From NCBI GenBank assembly GCA_964507035.1, contig CAZDOQ010000060.1, forward strand, positions 1-9,283: a stretch of 9,283 nucleotides of DNA, read 5' to 3'. Shown here piece by piece: positions 7,165-9,283 of the stretch (positions are counted from its first letter, which is position 1; each line of letters opens with the position of its first letter). Below the pieces are notes generated by a model that saw only the letters and a list, made by a program, of their open reading frames with translations, made no database searches and was not told the origin of the DNA. This DNA comes from Pseudolachnospira sp964507035 (lineage in GTDB: Bacteria; Bacillota; Clostridia; Lachnospirales; Lachnospiraceae). The position numbers and the translations under genes are program-made.

Positions 7165-8685
7165 CTAGGCCTGAAGCCCCAGGTCCCGGATGGTCTCCTC
7201 AATGACCTCCCGGTCCAGGAAATGGGCGCGCACCCCTTCCACCTCCTGATAGTCCTCATGGCCCTTGCCGATGACGGCGATCACGTCTCCGTCCCGGGCG
7301 TTTTCAATGCTGTAGCGGATGGCCTCCCGCCGGTCCGGAATGTCCACAGAGGCCCCGCCGGTGGGGTCTAATCCTTTGTGGATGTCGCTCATGATCTTCT
7401 CCACCTTCTCCCACCGGGAATTGTCCGCTGTGATGATGGATAGATCCGCCATGCGGCCTGCCGCCTCTCCCATCTCAATCCGCCGGTGGGGATCCCGGTT
7501 GCCGCCGCAGCCAAAAACCACCACCAGCCGCTTGTGGGGGTATTCCTGGAGAGTCTCAAGCAGGCTCTGGGCGCTGACGCCGTTGTGGGCATAGTCCACA
7601 ATTACCGAAAAACGGGGAGAAATGTAGACCAACTCCATCCGACCGTTGACCCGTACAGACTGGAGGCCTTTCTGGACCTCCTCCGGCTCCACCCCCAGGC
7701 ACAGGGCCGCCGAGGCAGATCCCAGGGCATTGTACACGTTGAACAGGCCGGGGATTCCCACCCGGATCCGGAACCGGTCCGCCCCGGCAAACCCGCCGGA
7801 TGCTCCCAAGACCTCCAAGGCCTCTGCCGGGGTCCTGCGGCTCAAAGTAAACTCCGTCCCCATGAAGGAAGCATCCCGCTGAGAGAGGATCTCCATGGCC
7901 TGAAAGTCCGCCTCCCCCTGGCCAAAGGTCAGCAGGCGGCAGGTGTGGCCGTTGGTTAAGGCCTCCCAGTTTTCATCATCCTGGTTGGCAAGTCCCAGGC
8001 GGCACCGGCGGAACAGCTGGCCTTTGCAGGCCCGGTACTCGGCAAAACTCCGGTGTTCATTGGGGCCGATGTGGTCCGGAGACAGGTTGGTGAAAACGCC
8101 GATGTCAAAGAAAATCCCATCCACCCGGTGCATCAAAAGGCCTTGGGAGGAGACTTCCATAATCATGTACTCGCAGCCCGCCTCCACCATCCGGTGAAAG
8201 TACGCCTGAAGTTCATAGGACTCCGGGGTGGTGTTATGGGTGTCAAAGTGCTCCCCGGCGATCACCGCGCCGTTGGTCCCCACCAGCCCCACCTTCTTCC
8301 CCGCCGCTTCCAGGATGGCCTTCAGCATATAGGTACTGGTGGTCTTTCCCTTGGTGCCGGTGAAGCCGATGGTCTTCATCTTCCGGGTGGGATGCCCAAA
8401 CCAGGCGGCAGAGAGAAGGGCCAGCGCCTGCCGGGCGTCCTTTACCTGGAGCACCGTGACCCCATCCGGAACCGTCACGTCCCGCTCCACCACCACGGCC
8501 ACGGACCCTTTTTCCACCACCTGCGGGATGAAATTGTGGGCGTCCACCTTGGTGCCGCTGATGCAGACAAACAGGGCGTTCTCACAGTCCTTCCGGGAGT
8601 CGAACACCAGACGCTCCACCTCCACGTCCAGACTGCCCTCCAAACGCTTATACGCCACGTCCTCCAGCAATGCTTTCAGTTTCAT
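7165..8685 (-). CDS. murE: UDP-N-acetylmuramoyl-L-alanyl-D-glutamate--amino acid ligase, MurE
   Basis: ATP-dependent cytosolic ligase that adds the third stem amino acid, usually meso-diaminopimelate or L-lysine, to UDP-MurNAc-L-Ala-D-Glu. The 506 residues cover the three Mur ligase domains. Visible motifs are FDSRKD (28-33), P-loop GTKGKTT (110-116), HNTTPE (150-155), EVSSQGL (177-183), FTNLSPDHIG, likely carbamylated Lys221 in CKGQLF, GLFNVYNALG (about 313-322), VDYAHNGVS (363-371), GCGGNRDPHRR (392-402 region) and GKGHEDYQ (473-480). The amino-acid specificity loop reads DNSR (421-424) rather than the DNPR of characterised diaminopimelate-adding enzymes. Asn and Arg are kept, so diaminopimelate remains the best guess. 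The ATG at 8685 follows AAAGGAG by 12 nt. It follows ftsK and precedes murF in one operon. MurE identity is secure; the amino acid added is less so. Confidence 0.95.
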   Translation of the reverse strand: MKLKALLEDVAYKRLEGSLDVEVERLVFDSRKDCENALFVCISGTKVDAHNFIPQVVEKGSVAVVVERDVTVPDGVTVLQVKDARQALALLSAAWFGHPTRKMKTIGFTGTKGKTTSTYMLKAILEAAGKKVGLVGTNGAVIAGEHFDTHNTTPESYELQAYFHRMVEAGCEYMIMEVSSQGLLMHRVDGIFFDIGVFTNLSPDHIGPNEHRSFAEYRACKGQLFRRCRLGLANQDDENWEALTNGHTCRLLTFGQGEADFQAMEILSQRDASFMGTEFTLSRRTPAEALEVLGASGGFAGADRFRIRVGIPGLFNVYNALGSASAALCLGVEPEEVQKGLQSVRVNGRMELVYISPRFSVIVDYAHNGVSAQSLLETLQEYPHKRLVVVFGCGGNRDPHRRIEMGEAAGRMADLSIITADNSRWEKVEKIMSDIHKGLDPTGGASVDIPDRREAIRYSIENARDGDVIAVIGKGHEDYQEVEGVRAHFLDREVIEETIRDLGLQA

Positions 8686-8697
8686 GTCTGTTCTCTT

Positions 8698-8704
8698 CTC
8701 CTTT
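8698..8704 (-). promoter_or_regulatory. murE ribosome binding site overlapping the ftsK stop
   Basis: Minus-strand AAAGGAG overlaps the ftsK TAA (8705-8703) and lies 12 nt before the murE ATG, a slightly long spacing. A second purine run, AAGAG, lies closer to the start. The overlap supports co-transcription and coupled translation of ftsK and murE. Confidence 0.55.
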
Positions 8705-9283
8705 ACGCGCCCCGGAACGTCTCCATCAGCGCGTCAAATTCTTCCATGGTCATGAGGATCTGCCGGGCCTTGGTCCCTTCCTCCGGTCCCACCACACCGG
8801 CATCCGCCAGCTGGTCCATGATCCGGGCGGCCCGGTTGAAGCCGATCTTAAAGGCTCTCTGGAGATTGCCGATGGAGGCCTTCTCCTTCTCAATGATAAA
8901 GCGGCCGCTGCGTTCAAAGTATTCGTCCCGCTCCACGCCGCTGGAACCGGCGGCTTCCCCGCCGCTCTCCACCTGGCGCTCCAGTTCTTCGAGCACCGGC
9001 ACTTCCCCGTCCACCTGGTTCTTCCAGAATGCCACCACGTCCTCCACCTCATCGTCTGTGACAAAGGACCCCTGGACCCGCACCGGCTTGGGATAGCCGG
9101 AAGGGTGGAACAGCATGTCTCCCTTGCCCAAAAGCTTCTCCGCTCCCACCATGTCGATGATGGTCCGGGAATCCACACCGGAGGAGACGGCAAAGGCGAT
9201 CCGGGAGGGCACATTGGCCTTGATCAGACCGGTGATCACATTCACCGAAGGCCGCTGGGTGGCCAGCACCAGGTGGATGCCCG
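8703..9283 (-). CDS. ftsK: FtsK/SpoIIIE DNA translocase, C-terminal part only
   Basis: Septum-anchored ATP-driven DNA pump that clears chromosomal DNA from the closing division septum or moves it into the forespore. Only the last 192 residues are visible; the frame is open to the right edge, and a GTG near 9269 is an internal Val codon. The segment starts in the RecA-like motor core with IHLVLATQRPS, NVITGLIKANVPSRIAF, SRTIIDMVGAEKLLGKGDML and the KPVRVQGSFV strand. A charged linker follows, and then the gamma winged-helix domain (ASIGNLQRAFKIGFNRAARI, then MDQLADAGVVGPEEGTKARQ), which reads oriented chromosomal motifs in characterised homologues. Whether this is the vegetative FtsK or the sporulation SpoIIIE cannot be decided from the C-terminus. 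Its stop overlaps the murE ribosome binding site, so it is the first visible gene of the operon. Confidence 0.95.
   Translation of the reverse strand, partial: GIHLVLATQRPSVNVITGLIKANVPSRIAFAVSSGVDSRTIIDMVGAEKLLGKGDMLFHPSGYPKPVRVQGSFVTDDEVEDVVAFWKNQVDGEVPVLEELERQVESGGEAAGSSGVERDEYFERSGRFIIEKEKASIGNLQRAFKIGFNRAARIMDQLADAGVVGPEEGTKARQILMTMEEFDALMETFRGA

Noticed and set aside
7131..7259. N-terminal extension of murF overlapping the murE 3' end
   Set aside because: The extra 43 residues are Arg- and Trp-rich shadow of murE and match no MurF N-terminus; the ATG at 7130 fits the family.
8053..9096. 347-codon open frame on the + strand across murE and ftsK
   Set aside because: It lies antisense to two well-conserved genes, is rich in His, Pro, Gly and Arg, and has no family resemblance. 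Long antisense frames are expected in GC-rich coding DNA.
1..9283. CRISPR arrays, tRNA or rRNA genes, insertion sequences, phage or defence genes
   Set aside because: No repeated spacer pattern, cloverleaf-like stretch, transposase or phage protein was seen on reading; nearly every base lies in one of the seven named genes and intergenic gaps are at most 34 nt.

Overview
The window is a gene-dense, GC-rich piece of bacterial chromosome with strong AGGAGG-type ribosome binding sites. The proteins look Firmicute-like: a Clostridia-type MurE, a FtsK/SpoIIIE translocase and a type 1 peptide deformylase. The most likely source is a GC-rich gut Clostridia, of the Oscillospiraceae kind. This is an inference from protein style and composition; there is no rRNA or other marker to confirm it.

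Left part (about 1-2396, + strand). The window opens inside a DASS/SLC13-type anion transporter whose N-terminus lies off the left edge. A complete FAD-dependent oxidoreductase of the PF12831 type follows after 30 nt. The two look like a small accessory operon that imports an organic anion and acts on it or on a product. The substrate cannot be read from the sequence.

Right part (9283 down to 2414, - strand). Six genes are packed in one direction, in transcription order: ftsK/spoIIIE (3' end only), murE, murF, priA, def and a LysR-type regulator. Gaps are 4 to 34 nt, and several stop codons run directly into the next Shine-Dalgarno sequence. The set joins chromosome segregation (FtsK), peptidoglycan precursor synthesis (MurE, MurF), replication restart (PriA) and N-terminal protein maturation (Def). 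No promoter for this operon is visible; it must lie upstream of ftsK, outside the window.

The two blocks converge, with 17 nt between the oxidoreductase stop and the lysR stop. The lysR gene sits where fmt often follows def, and it faces the transporter/oxidoreductase pair tail to tail. It may regulate that pair, but the usual divergent arrangement is absent. No RNA genes, CRISPR arrays, insertion sequences or long repeats were seen, and no stretch over 300 bases lacks a gene. I do not see a clear new biological system. The main points of interest are a compact PriA that seems to lack its winged-helix domain, a MurE with altered signature motifs, the transporter/oxidoreductase pair, and the placement of lysR.
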